The notes under the pieces: model-generated | Told to the model about the DNA's origin: nothing | The model's input: only the letters and a program-made list of their open reading frames with translations | The model's database searches: none | Origin: Casuarina equisetifolia | Taxonomy: Eukaryota; Streptophyta; Magnoliopsida; Fagales; Casuarinaceae | Assembly (NCBI GenBank): GCA_028551475.1 | Contig: CM052359.1 | Span: 21,887,583 to 21,951,582, forward strand | Length of the DNA: 64,000 bases | Reading direction: 5' to 3' | In this document: positions 1 through 12,501 of the stretch, piece after piece | Layout: every line of letters starts with the position of its first letter | Position numbering within the stretch: position 1 is the stretch's first letter | Made by a program: the position numbers and the translations under genes

Positions 1-318
1 TAAATATCTACCGATATTCATATTATAAAGATTGAAATAGGCCCAGAACGTACATTAAATTTTGTCACTTATGTTCATGTCTCAAACCAAAAAATCTACA
101 TACTTAAGCTAATTAGACATTTCACAATAATTTGTTTTGATGGCAAAGTTTTATACGTCTTGATTAAACCAAGCAAAAACATATCTTCCCACAAAAAAGG
201 ATAGAAGTAAGATAAATGTCTTGTTGGAAGAATTATACAAATCATTCAACATATACACATATAATGAATACAAAAATTTTGAGGATTTGCATGGTTTGAG
301 ATATACCAATTTTTATAT
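1..318. other. Unassigned AT-rich flank
   Basis: No open reading frame or repeat is recognised here. Bases 314-318 (TATAT) are the left half of the probable target-site duplication of the gypsy element that starts at 319. Confidence 0.5.
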
Positions 319-654
319 TGTTTTGGAGACTCATGTAAGAGTTGATAAGCACGCCAAACAATAGCTTGGACATGGTGTTGGGACTTTCAAGCATGAAATC
401 CTCTAAGGGACTCGAATGGGAACGTCTTCAGTGACCGATGGTGGATGATTGAAACACATAAAGGAAGATAAAGGTTCAATTAGGAACCTTAACTAGAATT
501 GCAATTTTTCACAAATGATAGTCCCCCCTTCACATAGTGTTATGATACGGACACTTACCTAAACAAGTCGGATCACCTATGCTATTTATAGCATTCGGGC
601 CTAAACCTTGTCCAAACCCACAATACATCAAGCCCAAAACACATATCGGTAACA
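319..654 (-). repeat. 3' LTR of the gypsy element
   Basis: This 336 bp repeat matches 6922-7263 along its length, for example in the shared block around 390-420 and 6990-7020. On the minus strand it begins TGTTACCGAT and ends AACA, giving the usual TG...CA ends. It lies directly beside the polypurine tract. Confidence 0.9.
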
Positions 655-667
655 ACCCCCACCCCCT
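655..667 (-). other. Polypurine tract of the gypsy element
   Basis: On the minus strand this is a run of A and G (AGGGGGTGGGGGT, with one T inside) directly before the 3' LTR. It is the expected plus-strand priming site for reverse transcription. Confidence 0.85.
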
Positions 668-671
668 AAAA

Positions 672-3600
672 TTGGCCTTGTCCTCAAGGCCTTAAGCCCT
701 TCTACCTAGTTTAGAATTCAGGAAAACACTTGGAAAATTCCTCTTCCTCTTCCCATGTAGCTTCAAATGGAGCTTTGCCCTTCCAAGGAATCAAGAACTC
801 CTTCTTCCCATGTCTTACATGGTGATCCAACACTGCATGTGGAAGGGACTCTTCTACCAGCTCTTCTTCTACATCCAAAAATTCTTTTTATTCTTCATTC
901 ATATTTCCAGCATATCTTTTAAGCTTTAAAACATGAATACGAAATGTACCTTTGCTTTCAAAGCCAAGTTAAGTTTGTAGGTGACCTCTGTAACGCATTG
1001 TAGCACCTTGTATGGACCTTGGAACTTGGAAGTTAGCTTGTTGCCCTTGCAATTGTTCAATGAGATTTGCCGTCATGAAGGTAGTGTTGGTTTTATGGCT
1101 TAACAAAAAGGGGAGTTGAATTGTTAAACCGACAATGATATGCTATTGTTACCAGTAAAAAATTCAATCCATTTATGTAAACAAGTGACACAAATAGCAT
1201 TAGTAACAATAAGGCATATTTCAACCAAATGGTGATTTACTTCTAGATTAGGCAACAAGTTATCTAGAATCTTTTCACACTTACATATATATATATATAT
1301 CCAATGAGCTGTTCAGTTAGTATCAAATAATTAATAGAATAATGAGTAGAAAATATTAGGAGATATTCAAATAAATAAAGAACAAGAAAACAAAGATCAT
1401 ATTTACCAGTGTCGTTCGGCACCCAATCCTTAAGTCCTACGTCTACCTTCTTCTCCTTCAATCCAACCGATTAAAGTCTCTTTACTTAACCATATTAGGA
1501 GAAAACATTCTCCCTAATCCAAATAATTCCTTCTCAAAAGAGTTCTCAAGTCCGAATACAAATTATGATCAAAAGATCATGTACAGATGCAAATCCCTAA
1601 ATAATATGATAGTTTGAGGGATATTGCTAATTAGAGGAGCTATTCAAGTATAGATAACAAAGTTCAAAGCTTCTATAACGAAATCCCCAATTTCAATAAA
1701 TTAGGGTTTCAAATTTTTCCCAATATTTATGTGCAATAAGTATTTTCCAATGTAATCAACACATAAATAATATTATACACGGTCCAATCAATTAGATAAT
1801 CAAAGAATAAGCCAAATAACTAAATATCACCAAACCCTTGTGAGTCACCGAGAGATGAGCAAACTTGAATAAAGTAATGAGTGAGCTCAAAAGATTGTTT
1901 TGTTGTAAAGAGAACACTTCAAATGGTTGTAGATCATCAATCAATCTCTTCACATATGCATCCCTTTTTATAGAGAACAAATCTAGAGCTTTTTAGATCA
2001 AACTTGAGCCGTAGCCTTCTTCCCATTAGAAACAATGAACCATCTATTAAATCGATCTCATATCACTTCTTAGAGCTTCAATCTGATCGTTTTGATATCC
2101 AATCTCTTTTAAAATCCTCTTGTTGAGGATTCGGCGCTAAAGAGAACAAAGGTGTCACCGGAGGCTTGTTTATCTTCAAAGGGCAATAACTAGGGCACAT
2201 AATCAAGAACCTCTCTTATGAGTGCCTTTGATAAGTTAGACGACGTCGTAGCATAAGTGATCAAATGCACCTCTGATAAGTTGGACGACTTTGTAGCATC
2301 AAGTGATCAAAGTGAGAAGTGGGTAGGGCTTCTACATTAGATGTGGTCCGTGTCATGGATCAGTGGTCTAGTAACGTGTGAAGTCCAACACATAATTACA
2401 GTTTGATATCATTAACAAGGTCCAATTAGTATAGATAATTACAGTCCAATACTATCAGCAAGATCCAGCAATATGAACATAGTACAATAATGTAAGCACA
2501 GTCCAATAATATGAGCTTTTTGTAAGTTCACATTTTAGTGTAATATATATTTTAGCTTGAATTAAAATCAAGGCTCCTTATGTTCCTATAAGTGCATAAA
2601 GCCAAGTATCATTTTTTCAAAAAAAATGTTCTAATATATTTTTGACATCATTCACAAATATATTTCTCAAAAAGCACTTTAAAAAGATGTTATATAAAGG
2701 AATGTAAGAACCCGGTTACTTTATAATATCATTTAATGATATTATAATTTGTACACCTTTTACTTCATATGATTTTCTTTTACACCTATGAAAAATATAT
2801 TTCAAGAATATTCACAAATATATTTTTGTCAAAACAAAACCCTTATTTTCTAACATGTAGTTTAACCAGCACATAATGTCCTATTTGGAATTGCACCTCC
2901 CTTCTCCTTCAATCATAAACTCATTTCATTCATTCTTGAGCCTCTTGTAAGTTTCTTTTAATTTAAGAAAGCACTTTATCCCTTTTTTCCAAGGGTTACT
3001 CCACCCCAGCTACCTTTGTAAAGCCAATAACATATGATAACAGGGAAGGGGGATTTTGCCCATATACTACTTTATAAGGGGTTTGCATTAACGAACTATC
3101 CAAATAGTGTTATAACAAAATTGAGCCCAACTGATCCATTTTCCCTAAGTCTTAAGGTTATCCCTTACAAAGCACCTTAAGTGCATTTCCAAGGTGCAAT
3201 TAAGCACTCCTATTTGTCCATTTGTATGGGGGTGATAAGTTGACAAAAAGTTGAAACTGGTTCCCTACAATCTGAAAAGTTCCTTCAAAATTGACTAGGA
3301 AAAAAAGATCTTCATTATATACTATGGATGGTGACATACCATACAACTTGAAAATATTATTGAAAAAGGCTTAAGCAACTACTAGAACCATGTATGGGTG
3401 AGCCATGGGAATGAAATGGCCAAGCTTTGATAGGCAATTTACCATAACCAAAATCATTGATTTCTCCCATGACAATGACAATCCTTTTATAAAGTCCATG
3501 ACAATAGTCTCCTAAATTTGCTTCAGGATAGGTAAGGGCTGAAGCTTACCTCCCTAGAGCTGATTTTCACTTTTATGACTTTAGTAAACGGGATACTTCC

Positions 3601-5825
3601 TAACCGCATGCTTGACCATTCCTTTCATCCATTTTCAAAAGAATATTGCTATTATCCTTTGCAAGGTCTTCTTAATCCCTTCATGTGTGCTAGAATGTAT
3701 CTTCTTTACAATGGTAAGAATCAAAGTAGAATAGGATGGTAAGTATATTTGGTCCTTATACAAGACTATTCCCTCTTATATTCCCAAGGTCTAAGTGATT
3801 CTCCCTCCTTAATTTGTTGAATCAACTTTAAACCCTTATTTATAGACGGCAAGTCCTTCCTTATTGCATCTAGCCATAAAGGCATGGGAGATGATATGGC
3901 TTCGCACTCCTTGGTTACCCCTCCATCATCCTCTATATCCTTTCTTAATAGTCCATCAACAATATTTTTTTCCTTTCCCACCTTATACTTTACTAAGAAA
4001 TTACCCCATAAGCATTGATAGTCATCTTTGTTGAGCTGGCGTAACAAGTTTTTAATCCTATATGAATTTTAAGCTACACTGGTTTATGCAAATAATAAAC
4101 TATCTATCCAACAAGTAATATTTCCATTTCTAAACTGCCAAAATGATAACTAACATCTCTTTCTCATATGTCATCAACGTTTGGTGATTCTCGTGTAACA
4201 CCTTACTAAAATACATAATAGGCATTTTGCGTTGTGACAATATTGCTCCTACTCCTTTACCTAAAGCATCACATTCTAAAATAAATGGCTAATTGAAATC
4301 TAGAAGTGCCAACAAGGGTGTTGAGATCATTACTGCCTTGAGCTTCTCAAATGCTACCTAAGCTTCATTATTCCACTAGAAAGCATCATTTTTTAATAAT
4401 TAAGTGAATGACTTAGAAAGTTTTCCATATCCTTTAATGAACTTTCTATAGTATTCAATCATACCTAAGAAGCCTCTCAAGGCCTTCACTGTGTATGGAA
4501 TAGGCCATGCACCACCACCTCCACCTTCTTAGGGTCAATTGTCACCCTTTCCACACTTACTACATGACCTAAGAACTTAAACTTCGTACACCCTAACTCA
4601 CATTTCTTATTTTTAACATATAATTGATATTGCCTAAGCACCTTTAAAACCTTCTACACATGCAATAAGTGCTCCTCCCAATTCTTGTTGTAAGCCAGTA
4701 TATCAACACAAAATACTAGCACCATTCTTTTCAAGTACTCCTAAAATACAATATTCATCAGAGATTGAAAAGTAGATAGGGCATTTGTGAACATAAACGA
4801 CATCACTAGAAACTCATAATACCCATGATGCATTCTAAAGGTTGTTTTCTCCATATCCTTTGGCCTCATTCTCACTTTATAATACCCCGATCTCAAGTCT
4901 AACTTAGAGAAATATCAAGCTTTGTGCAGTTTATCTAACAATTCATCGATGGTCAGAATGGGAAACTTATCCTTTATTGTTTACTTGTTCAACTTCTTAT
5001 AGTCAACACACATTCTCTATGACCCATATGTTTTCTTAACTAGTAACATTAGTGAAGAGAAAGAACTTCTACTTAGTCAAATTTCTCCATCTTCTAATAA
5101 TCTTATTTTTCTCATCGTATGAATATCTATTGCTCTAACAAATACAGGTTACCCCTCCCTTTTTAATAAAATTCTATGGTCATGATTGCACTCAGGTGGT
5201 AAGCCTTTCGACTCTTGGAAAAGATCCTCAAACTCCCTTAAAAACATTTCCATTTCAGGCTCATTTCTTCTAACTTTGCTCTTTCTTCCCTTTTAGTTGA
5301 CCTTATTTGTACCACAAACACCTATCCCCCTTTACTCATTTCCTTAGTAAATTCTGAATTTGCCAAAAACTTAGTTGACTTCAACTTCCCCTTATACAAC
5401 ATTACTCTTTTTCCTTCCATCTTAAATGCCATCCATTTTTTTGCAAAATTCAAGGTCACCTCTCCTAAGGTTTCTAGCCATTTCGTTCCTAATACCATAT
5501 CTACAGCAACAAAGGGTAACACATACAACTCTAACATCATGGTAACCCTTTGCAATTTCAACTCTACTGCCATACATCTTCCTAACCCTTTCATATAGCT
5601 TTCATTGGCTACCATTATTGAAAATATGATCTCTTTATCCACTTCCAAACCCACCTTTTTTGCTAACTTTGAATGAATAAAATTATAAGCACTTCTTGAA
5701 TCTACCATATAACTTATTCTCTTTTTACACCCCACCAAATAGCCTTTTACCTTTAATGTCTTGATTTCTTTGGATCTATCCCAAAGAAGGCTAATTTTGA
5801 GATTTCCATTTTTTTGCCTCTTCAA
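672..5825 (-). pseudogene. Degenerate gypsy pol (protease, RT, RNase H, integrase, chromodomain)
   Basis: The longest open pieces are 5322-5825 (retropepsin-like protease) and 3766-4047 (the end of RNase H and the linker to integrase). In the protease the active-site triplet DSG reads DSR, followed by AYNFI and the conserved VLGTKWLETLG segment. Reverse transcriptase lies at about 4380-5300. Its YxDD box at about 4700 reads FCVDILAY, so one catalytic aspartate is lost, and the following EEHLLHV and LGHVVS motifs are typical. Integrase remnants occupy about 2870-3750, and its C-terminal segment (NKLTSKFQGPYKVLQ) continues at about 970-1070 beyond the nested LTR. A chromodomain tail with WKGKAPFEATWE lies at about 740-800. 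The frame is broken many times, so no product is expected. Confidence 0.85.
1085..2855 (+). mobile_element. Long solo LTR nested in the gypsy integrase
   Basis: The 1771 bp insert begins TGTTGGTTTT and ends TTCTAACA. It is flanked by GGTAG (1080-1084) and TGTAG (2856-2860), a 4-of-5 match. Gypsy integrase reading on the minus strand stops at one edge and resumes at the other, and joining the two sides restores the expected family spacing, which fixes the insertion point. Inside are short direct repeats: a segment of about 40 bp around 2225-2265 recurs near 2270-2310, and a TCCAATA-containing phrase recurs between 2400 and 2520. No coding region is seen. A solo LTR left by recombination between two LTRs is the simplest reading. 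Its family is not identified. Confidence 0.7.
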
Positions 5826-6905
5826 CCTCCACTCCTCCCATTACATCCTCCTTTAAACCTTGCTATTGATGGCTTCCTTCATCACACTCATTAGGCCACA
5901 CCACCTTTAGTATAAATAATTTTCTCTTGCACCTATGCCTATTTGTATAATGGTCATTACAATGAAAACATAGACCTTTATTCTACCTCTCCTTAATCTC
6001 TGTTGAAGTAAATCTTCCAATGGGCAATGTACTTCACTCTTGTGTCTATTCTATCCCAAACTTACAGGCAAGACCTTATTAGCTAACTTCCATTGAGAAT
6101 TCTAACCCTAAAAAATAATGGCATACCTCAAATGATTCATTAATAGTCTTAGCATCTTTTGCATTAACATTTCCTTTGATCTCCATTTTTAACCCACTAA
6201 TAAAGCCATCCATAACTTGTTGAACCGTTAATTGCCCAGCTTGCATCAATAAATTCATATAATCTTCATAATACTTTTCTAATAAACTAATTTGTACTAA
6301 CTTAATTAGCTCTGCATAAGAACATTTAGCATAATTAGAGCCATACCTTTCAAGTAGACTATGTTGCAGCTTCTCCTAAGTCAACATGTTGCCATAACGT
6401 TCAACCTCCATTTTATAGGCTAGAAGTCATTGCATTGTTGACCTTTCCATGTTCCACATAGCTAACTTAACCCTTTCATTATTGGACAACCTATGAAATT
6501 CATAAAATTTCGTAGTTTTAAAAATCCATGACATGGGTTCCTCTTCACCGTTAAACTTTGGAAAATCAAACCTAGTAATACAATTTGAAAGGCCCACTTC
6601 ATGATTTATTGATGCATACCCACCAGTACTTTCATCTTACGAGCCATTAGCCCTATTACACGTTCCATCCTATCCTCCTACCCCACTAGATTCATGATCT
6701 CTTCCCCTTAGCAAATTAGTTGCATCTCGATACCCCAATGAATTGCCAATGTCGATTGTATGGACAATGCCTCTAACTTTGTCAAAATGCTTGCTACCAA
6801 CCCATTTAGATTTTGCACTTGCGATGACAAATCTTTCACCTTTATCGATAATTGGGTTACTGCCATTTCCACACTTGACACCCTTATTTCCATCTATGGG
6901 GCAAC
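5826..6905 (-). pseudogene. Degenerate gypsy gag
   Basis: An ATG at 6893 on the minus strand, just after the primer site, opens a 61-residue segment (6708-6893) rich in heptad-like hydrophobics (VKDLSSQVQNLNGLVASILTKLEAL). This resembles the N-terminal coiled coil of gypsy gag. Stops and frameshifts follow. Nucleocapsid-like sequence is expected near 5900-6000 but is too decayed to delimit. Confidence 0.65.
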
Positions 6906-6907
6906 CT

Positions 6908-6919
6908 GCTATGATACCA
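6908..6919 (-). other. Primer-binding site, tRNA-iMet type
   Basis: The minus strand reads TGGTATCATAGC directly after the 5' LTR. It differs by one base from the common plant LTR-element primer site TGGTATCAGAGC. Confidence 0.8.
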
Positions 6920-6921
6920 AA

Positions 6922-7263
6922 TGTTCTAATCAGACTTGTGTAAGAGTTAATAAGCATGTTAAACAACAACTTAGATATGGTGTTGGGATCCTCAAGCATG
7001 AAATCCTCTAAGGGACTTGTATGGGAACATCTTTGGCATTTGATGGTGGATGATAGGAACACACATAGGAAGATAAAGGTTCAATCAGGAACCTTAATCA
7101 AAATTGCAATTTCACAAAAGATAATTCCCCCTTTGCATAGTGTTAGAATACAAAAGGGATACTTACCTAACCAAGTTGGGTCACCTGCACTATTTACAAC
7201 ATTTGGGCCTAAACCCTTGTCCAAACCCACAATACATCAAGCCTAAAACACATATCAGTAACA
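6922..7263 (-). repeat. 5' LTR of the gypsy element
   Basis: A 342 bp copy of the repeat at 319-654, with TG...CA ends. Substitutions and small indels relative to the partner are visible throughout, so the insertion is not recent. Confidence 0.9.
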
Positions 7264-9850
7264 TATGTATACAAAAAATATTAAGCTATCAAGATTTAGG
7301 ATTAATTCTATCTTCCGTTAAAAAACAAAACCACGTTGTTTGGAGATGCAGAAGGAAAGCGTGCAGCAAAATGGAGAGAACAACAAAAGCAAATAACTAG
7401 ACTACACTTCGATGAGACTTCAAAGTCAAAGAATGCAGTCACGGTTCGTCAAACACAAAGTAACAATATGGAAGATTAGGATGAAGACGACATAAGAAAG
7501 AAGCCTCGTTATTAATTCATGTATTTTCTTTTCTCAATAAAATATTACTAAAACTTGTTCACCTTCTCTCGCCACTTGGTGTATTTAAAGTTGTTAACTT
7601 GTTAAACGTTAAGAATGGGAATAAAGAGGATTAAGAGAGTCAACCACCCTTGGGCCAAGAAAGGGTTAAGCCTATTCATGGGCTCGAGAGAACAGATTCT
7701 AGAATCGCAAATCAATATTTGGAAGTTTTGGCATCTTCAAGCAGTCAAAAAAGGGTATTTTTCATGCCACATATTCCGAAGTGTAACTTTTAACACTTTG
7801 TGCTTCGTTAGACACCATCCATTGGAAATCATGCACGTCATCACTTGCAAGGGAGAATGTCTAAATTTGTAAGTAAACGAATCCTAGGATTTTCTATAAT
7901 GAGGAGATTTCCAATAATATAACTACATATGATAATGAAATGACTCTTAAATTTTTCTTAAAATAAGGAATTTTTTTGTTATACAAAGATAAATGATAAG
8001 GAACAAATTCATATTTTTTAATGATAAAGATCATATCCTTAACAAAAGTCTATATACTAATTTATAAAACTACTTTGACAAATAAGTGTTGGTTAATATG
8101 TCAAGAGTCGTTTGATAAAAACTTGATTGGCAAGTGCATTGAGAATCCTTTATTTAAGAAGTATAACATTAAAATCAAAGTAAAATAGATTGAACTAGTT
8201 ATAGGTTGGACCAAATGAAATTAGATCAAGTTCGACCTAGAGTAAAACTTGGATTAGAGCTGATACAAGCAAAGGTGAAAGGAAGTAAAAAGCTAAGATT
8301 TATTGGAAAAATAGTAAGTTCAGATGGAAGCAGGATGAATAAGAATAAAGGAAGCAGAAAAACGAAGGTGCAACTAATTTTTTTTTTTCACTATTTTATT
8401 ATTTGTCTTTCACTATTCATATAATTGTAATTAGCCTTTTATATAGAGCAAAAGCACATACAAGTAATCAACGGTCTTATCCCATCACTATGTCTTATCC
8501 TCTCAGTAGGTTGGGCAAAGGTCGAATCTTGGGAGTTGTGCATTCAACTAGCGTCCAGTTTTGTACATTACCGTGGGCTATAGCTGAGAATCAGACGTGG
8601 AGTCTACGCTCTCCTCTAATGCAAGGCCAAAAATCCAAACGGGTCAAAGATGGGCCAGAACGATTAGGATTAGATAAGTCAAGGATCGAGTCAAGTTCCA
8701 AGAAGTCATTTATTTCCTTATTAACATTACCAAAACCTCATGGATTCTCAATTTTGGGTGCTTTGTGGTCAAGCATGGCACACTCTCTAGTCTCATCTTG
8801 CCAACAAGGTCTTCGGTCTTCCCTCTTATTTCTTCTCAAGCAAGAATAAAACTAAAGATATGACTGAAGAGGGAAGATCATGTACGTAAAATAATTAACC
8901 CCAGAAAGGTTCTTCATGGGCATAGAGCAAATGGCAGGAGGACAAATGCCTAGCACTTTTTTGATCGGATCAGCTACGAAAATGCAAATTGCAAGCCCAT
9001 ATTCCGAAAGTTTTAGCATCTTCTCATGCTTTCCAATAGCTTTTCATAGAAAAATCACCTAAATGCAATCGAATTCGAATTTTCTCTTTTGCCTTCCACA
9101 TATGATCATCCGAATTCTGCAGTCCAAGTAATCATTCCCAGAACCAGAAGGGAACCCTTGTTTGAAAAATTGACCCCAAATCATTACAGTACCTTTCCCA
9201 TGTGTCATGCAGATCTTCGGTAGAAACCTGAGAAAAAGTTCCACAACTCTTCTCACTCCAAATGATGTAAAAGAGGGTATTGATTCCCTTTTTTCATTAT
9301 TGACCATGGTCCATGAATCATATCAGTAAGACCCGACATGAAATATGCATGATAAAATGAATAGGAAAAAGGGTATTAGTCAGTTCCATTGTACTACCAT
9401 AACCACTGAATATAAAGAGTGGAAATCATATATTTCTCGTTTATAATGTGAATTGCCATCTATAAATTTTAGTTTACAAAGGAAGCACTGTTCCCACATA
9501 TATGTTCTTTTTTTAATTATTATTTTTGATGTTTTACCACATTTACAAGATACTTTATCAAACACCAGTATTATAAACCTCAGTTGAATAAAGTGTTACT
9601 TTTGAAGTCACATTATAAAGTATCATTTGCATTATGAAGTGAAATTTAAGTGAGAACTTTTTTGTTTTATTTTATTTTGCAATTATATATCTCTTATTGG
9701 AAACATGAATATCAAGTTCAATTACACCACATAATTTATTCTTTTATGTACACATCTTTATTCTTTCTATAATTAGTAATATCTTCCATATAATTGAAGA
9801 GAAATTTTACCTATTTTTCCTTCCAAACGGACAGCCCAATACATTCCAGC
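7264..9850. other. Intergenic, no gene recognised
   Basis: Several open frames exist, the longest 148 codons at 8403-8849 (+). None shows a known domain, a start context or a splice pattern that I recognise. The sequence may hold unclassified repeat remnants. Confidence 0.5.
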
Positions 9851-10392
9851 AATGATAAGGTGGAGTAAACCCAGCATTCATTCCGTTTCATCCTGTCCGT
9901 CCATCTCCCTGGTTTTTGATACAAAGCACCAAACCCATGACTCATTCGTAGGTCAACCCAAGCAAGGTGCATCCGCGAAAACACCAATTAATTTGGAATA
10001 TACCCTGATTTGTCCCAAAGAAAATCCTGCCCTGCTTAGTCCGAACCCAAGGCAAACAAAAAAGCGAGAAACGAAATCGCCCACGTTTCTCATCAGCCCA
10101 ACACGGAATCCAGTTCAGCCTTTCTTTCCATTCTCAGATCTGTGTTTTCCTTTGTGGGAATGGAACTGCGATGATTGGTTGTCTGAAGTTTAATGTGTTG
10201 ATTTTAATGCTGCTAGTCTTCTTTTCTAGGGGCGGTCAATGGGTTTCGCTTCCGGTCTCGTCCGATTTCGTCTGGTTTCAGATCCAATGATGTAAGAAAC
10301 TTCTAGAATTCCGTGATTCCTGTTTGGAAAGCTATTCGGAGAATACGATAAGGAATTCATCTTGAAGCTTGAGAATTTCTTTGACGACGACG

Positions 10393-12501
10393 ATGGATGC
10401 GGATGATTTACGAGCTGTTCTGGAGAGCTGTGGGGTTGACGTGTGGGCGTTCATAGAGACGGCTATAGAGGTGGCGACTGCGGACTACGGCGAAGAGCTG
10501 AAGCGCCGGAGAGATGGGATCGTGGAGCGGCTCTATGCTGGGGCGTCCTCGGTGGTGGCGGCGGCGCTTCCCCGGTGCCGGAACTGCGACGACGTCGATG
10601 ATCGGAGGGTGAGTAATGGTCTTCACGTAAGGGCACCGGCGCAGAAAGAAGAGCCGCCCGTGACACCGCAGTCTGTTGACAGAGAGGACGGCGAGGATTT
10701 GGATCCGTACGCTGGTTTGTTCGACGACGAGCAGAAGAAGATCCTGGATCTGAAGGAGCAACTTGAAGATCCTCATATGGTGTTTATTTTTTCTATTTTT
10801 GCTTTATTTACTTTTATTATTATTATTATTATTATTTACGTTAGTTTTTTATGGGTCTAATTCTTGTGGCTGCTTTGCTTTGGTTCTTTTGCGTTAGCCT
10901 GAGGATTCCTTGATTGAATTGCTTCAAACTCTAGCGGACATGGATATAACATTTCAAGCTCTCAAGGTAAATTATGCAGCTATTTTTTCCTTGTCTTTTG
11001 CTTTTAATTTCTTCCATAGCAGTGTTTGACTTTTTCCTCTGAAACTTGTGGTTTGCAGGAGACTGATATAGGAAGGCATGTGAATAGATTCCGAAAGCAT
11101 CAATCGCAGGATGTCCGGAGATTGGTGAAGCTATTAGTCAGGTTTTGAAGAAACTAAAAAATTATGGAAAATATGTTTACATGTTTTTAAGTATTGTTTC
11201 TAGTTTTCTGGCATCTGACAGTGTAAGTGTCTGAAAAGGCTATTCAAGACTCTGATGGTTTTGATTCATCAGGAAGTGGAAGGATATTGTGGATGAATGG
11301 GTGAAGTTGAATCAACCTGGAGAACAAAGTTCCTCTGCTCTAATGGGTAAGATTACTACTCTTCAAATAACTCGAATTCAGTTTCTCTTCCGGGAAAACC
11401 TTGAAGGTAGTTCAAGTGAAATCGGTGGTTACATTGAAGTTAAACATGGTAGTTGATGTTGTTGGCAGCCGATGGAGACTCCCCCCAGCAGCAGAAGATT
11501 CCACAAAATGGTCACCAGCAGGTGAAAGAATCTTTTTTTTTTTTTTAAAAACTTTTAGTTCTATTGTAGCAGATTTTGTCTTGGAGGTGAGAAGTTGTAG
11601 AAATTCTGCCCTTGGGCCTTAGCTTTTCCTAACGTTCTCTTCTTTTCTAGGTTCCTGATTTTGGGTACTCTCCAAATCCACACAGTGAGTAGTAGAATCA
11701 GGTTCCAAGTTCAACTTTTGATTTCGTTTGCGTGGTGGTTGATCTATGTTTCTTGCGCAGATGGGAGTTCTGGATCAGACAGAAATAATTCAGAATCAGA
11801 GCCGAAGCCAAGATCGATTCCTCGAAAAGAAGCTCCTCCTAGACCTGCTATAACAACACCTGCGTCTTCTGCCTCTTCACATCAAAATGTATGGACACCA
11901 AATTAGAGTCTCTAACTCTATGTTTGGTTGATGAAAAAGTGGAGCAGGAAAATAGGTTTTTGAAGCTTATGTTTCCAAAATATGAGAAACCAAAGTCAAT
12001 TGCATCAAGTAGGTTAATTTGGCTCAATAGAATGGGAGGTGTAAGTTTTCTCATGCCCCCAGGTCCCCAAGTCATATGTAGTTTGAGAGCCTTTTTTTTT
12101 TTTTTTAATAAATGTTTTCTTCTGCTTGTTCTTTGTTATTGAATACCAATAGTTTATTCTAAATTTGGATCACTCTGTGGATTTTGCAGAGACAAAGAGA
12201 AGAGAAGGATTTTGACAATGAAAGACTGGCTTCGGCAAGAAAGCGGCTTCATGAGAATTACAAAGAAGCTGAAAATGGTTTAGTTACTTGCATTTTGTTC
12301 CTCAAATTTATACTGTGGTGCATATCTTGTGGTGATGCTGATTCTGATGCTGTTCGTGTTTGTGTGTTTTACTTATGTGAAGCCAAAAAGCAAAGAACAA
12401 TTCAGGTGATGGACATCCATGAGATACCAAAACCCAAGAATGCCTTCTTTGCAAAGAACAAAGGCGTTGGTGGTGGTGGTTCTCACGGGAGGCACTGGTG
12501 A
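10393..12501 (+). CDS. MED26C: Mediator of RNA polymerase II transcription subunit 26c
   Basis: A nuclear subunit of the Mediator complex that links transcription factors to RNA polymerase II and elongation factors. Exons are 10393-10779, 10898-10966, 11059-11141, 11273-11346, 11469-11521, 11651-11684, 11761-11888, 12190-12277 and 12383-12501. All introns are GT-AG, phases agree, and the product is 344 residues. The N-terminus ([20 protein letters not shown], then IVERLY at 43-48) and the C-terminus ([19 protein letters not shown]) closely resemble Arabidopsis MED26c. Residues about 115-195 form the TFIIS N-terminal (LW) helical domain, with DMDITFQAL and [12 protein letters not shown]. The middle is low complexity, rich in Ser, Pro and Gln. 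The ATG at 10393 is chosen because family similarity begins there; the frame is open upstream but has no earlier ATG in that stretch. The gene is convergent with the next one, and nothing in it is broken. Confidence 0.95.
10813..10836 (+). repeat. ATT microsatellite in MED26c intron 1
   Basis: About eight TTA/ATT units lie just after the first splice donor, inside the intron. They are likely length-polymorphic and have no coding effect. Confidence 0.9.

Larger units (their letters stand above)
319..7263 (-). mobile_element. Complete, degenerate Ty3/gypsy (chromovirus-type) LTR retrotransposon
   Basis: Two related LTRs (319-654 and 6922-7263) bracket an internal region read on the minus strand in the order gag, protease, reverse transcriptase, RNase H, integrase, chromodomain, which is the Ty3/gypsy order. 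A tRNA-iMet-like primer site (6908-6919) abuts the 5' LTR and a polypurine tract (655-667) abuts the 3' LTR. The flanking pentamers TATAT (314-318) and TATGT (7264-7268) match at 4 of 5 bases. Every coding domain has stops and frameshifts, so the element is dead. A 1.77 kb solo LTR sits inside the integrase C-terminus (1085-2855). Without that insertion the element would be about 5.2 kb, normal for this group. Confidence 0.9.

Noticed and set aside
8403..8849. 148-codon open frame on the plus strand
   Set aside because: No recognised domain, no splice partners and ordinary intergenic composition. It cannot be told from chance or a decayed repeat.
10408..10776. 122-codon minus-strand frame
   Set aside because: Exact antisense of MED26c exon 1, whose GC-rich codons leave the opposite strand open.
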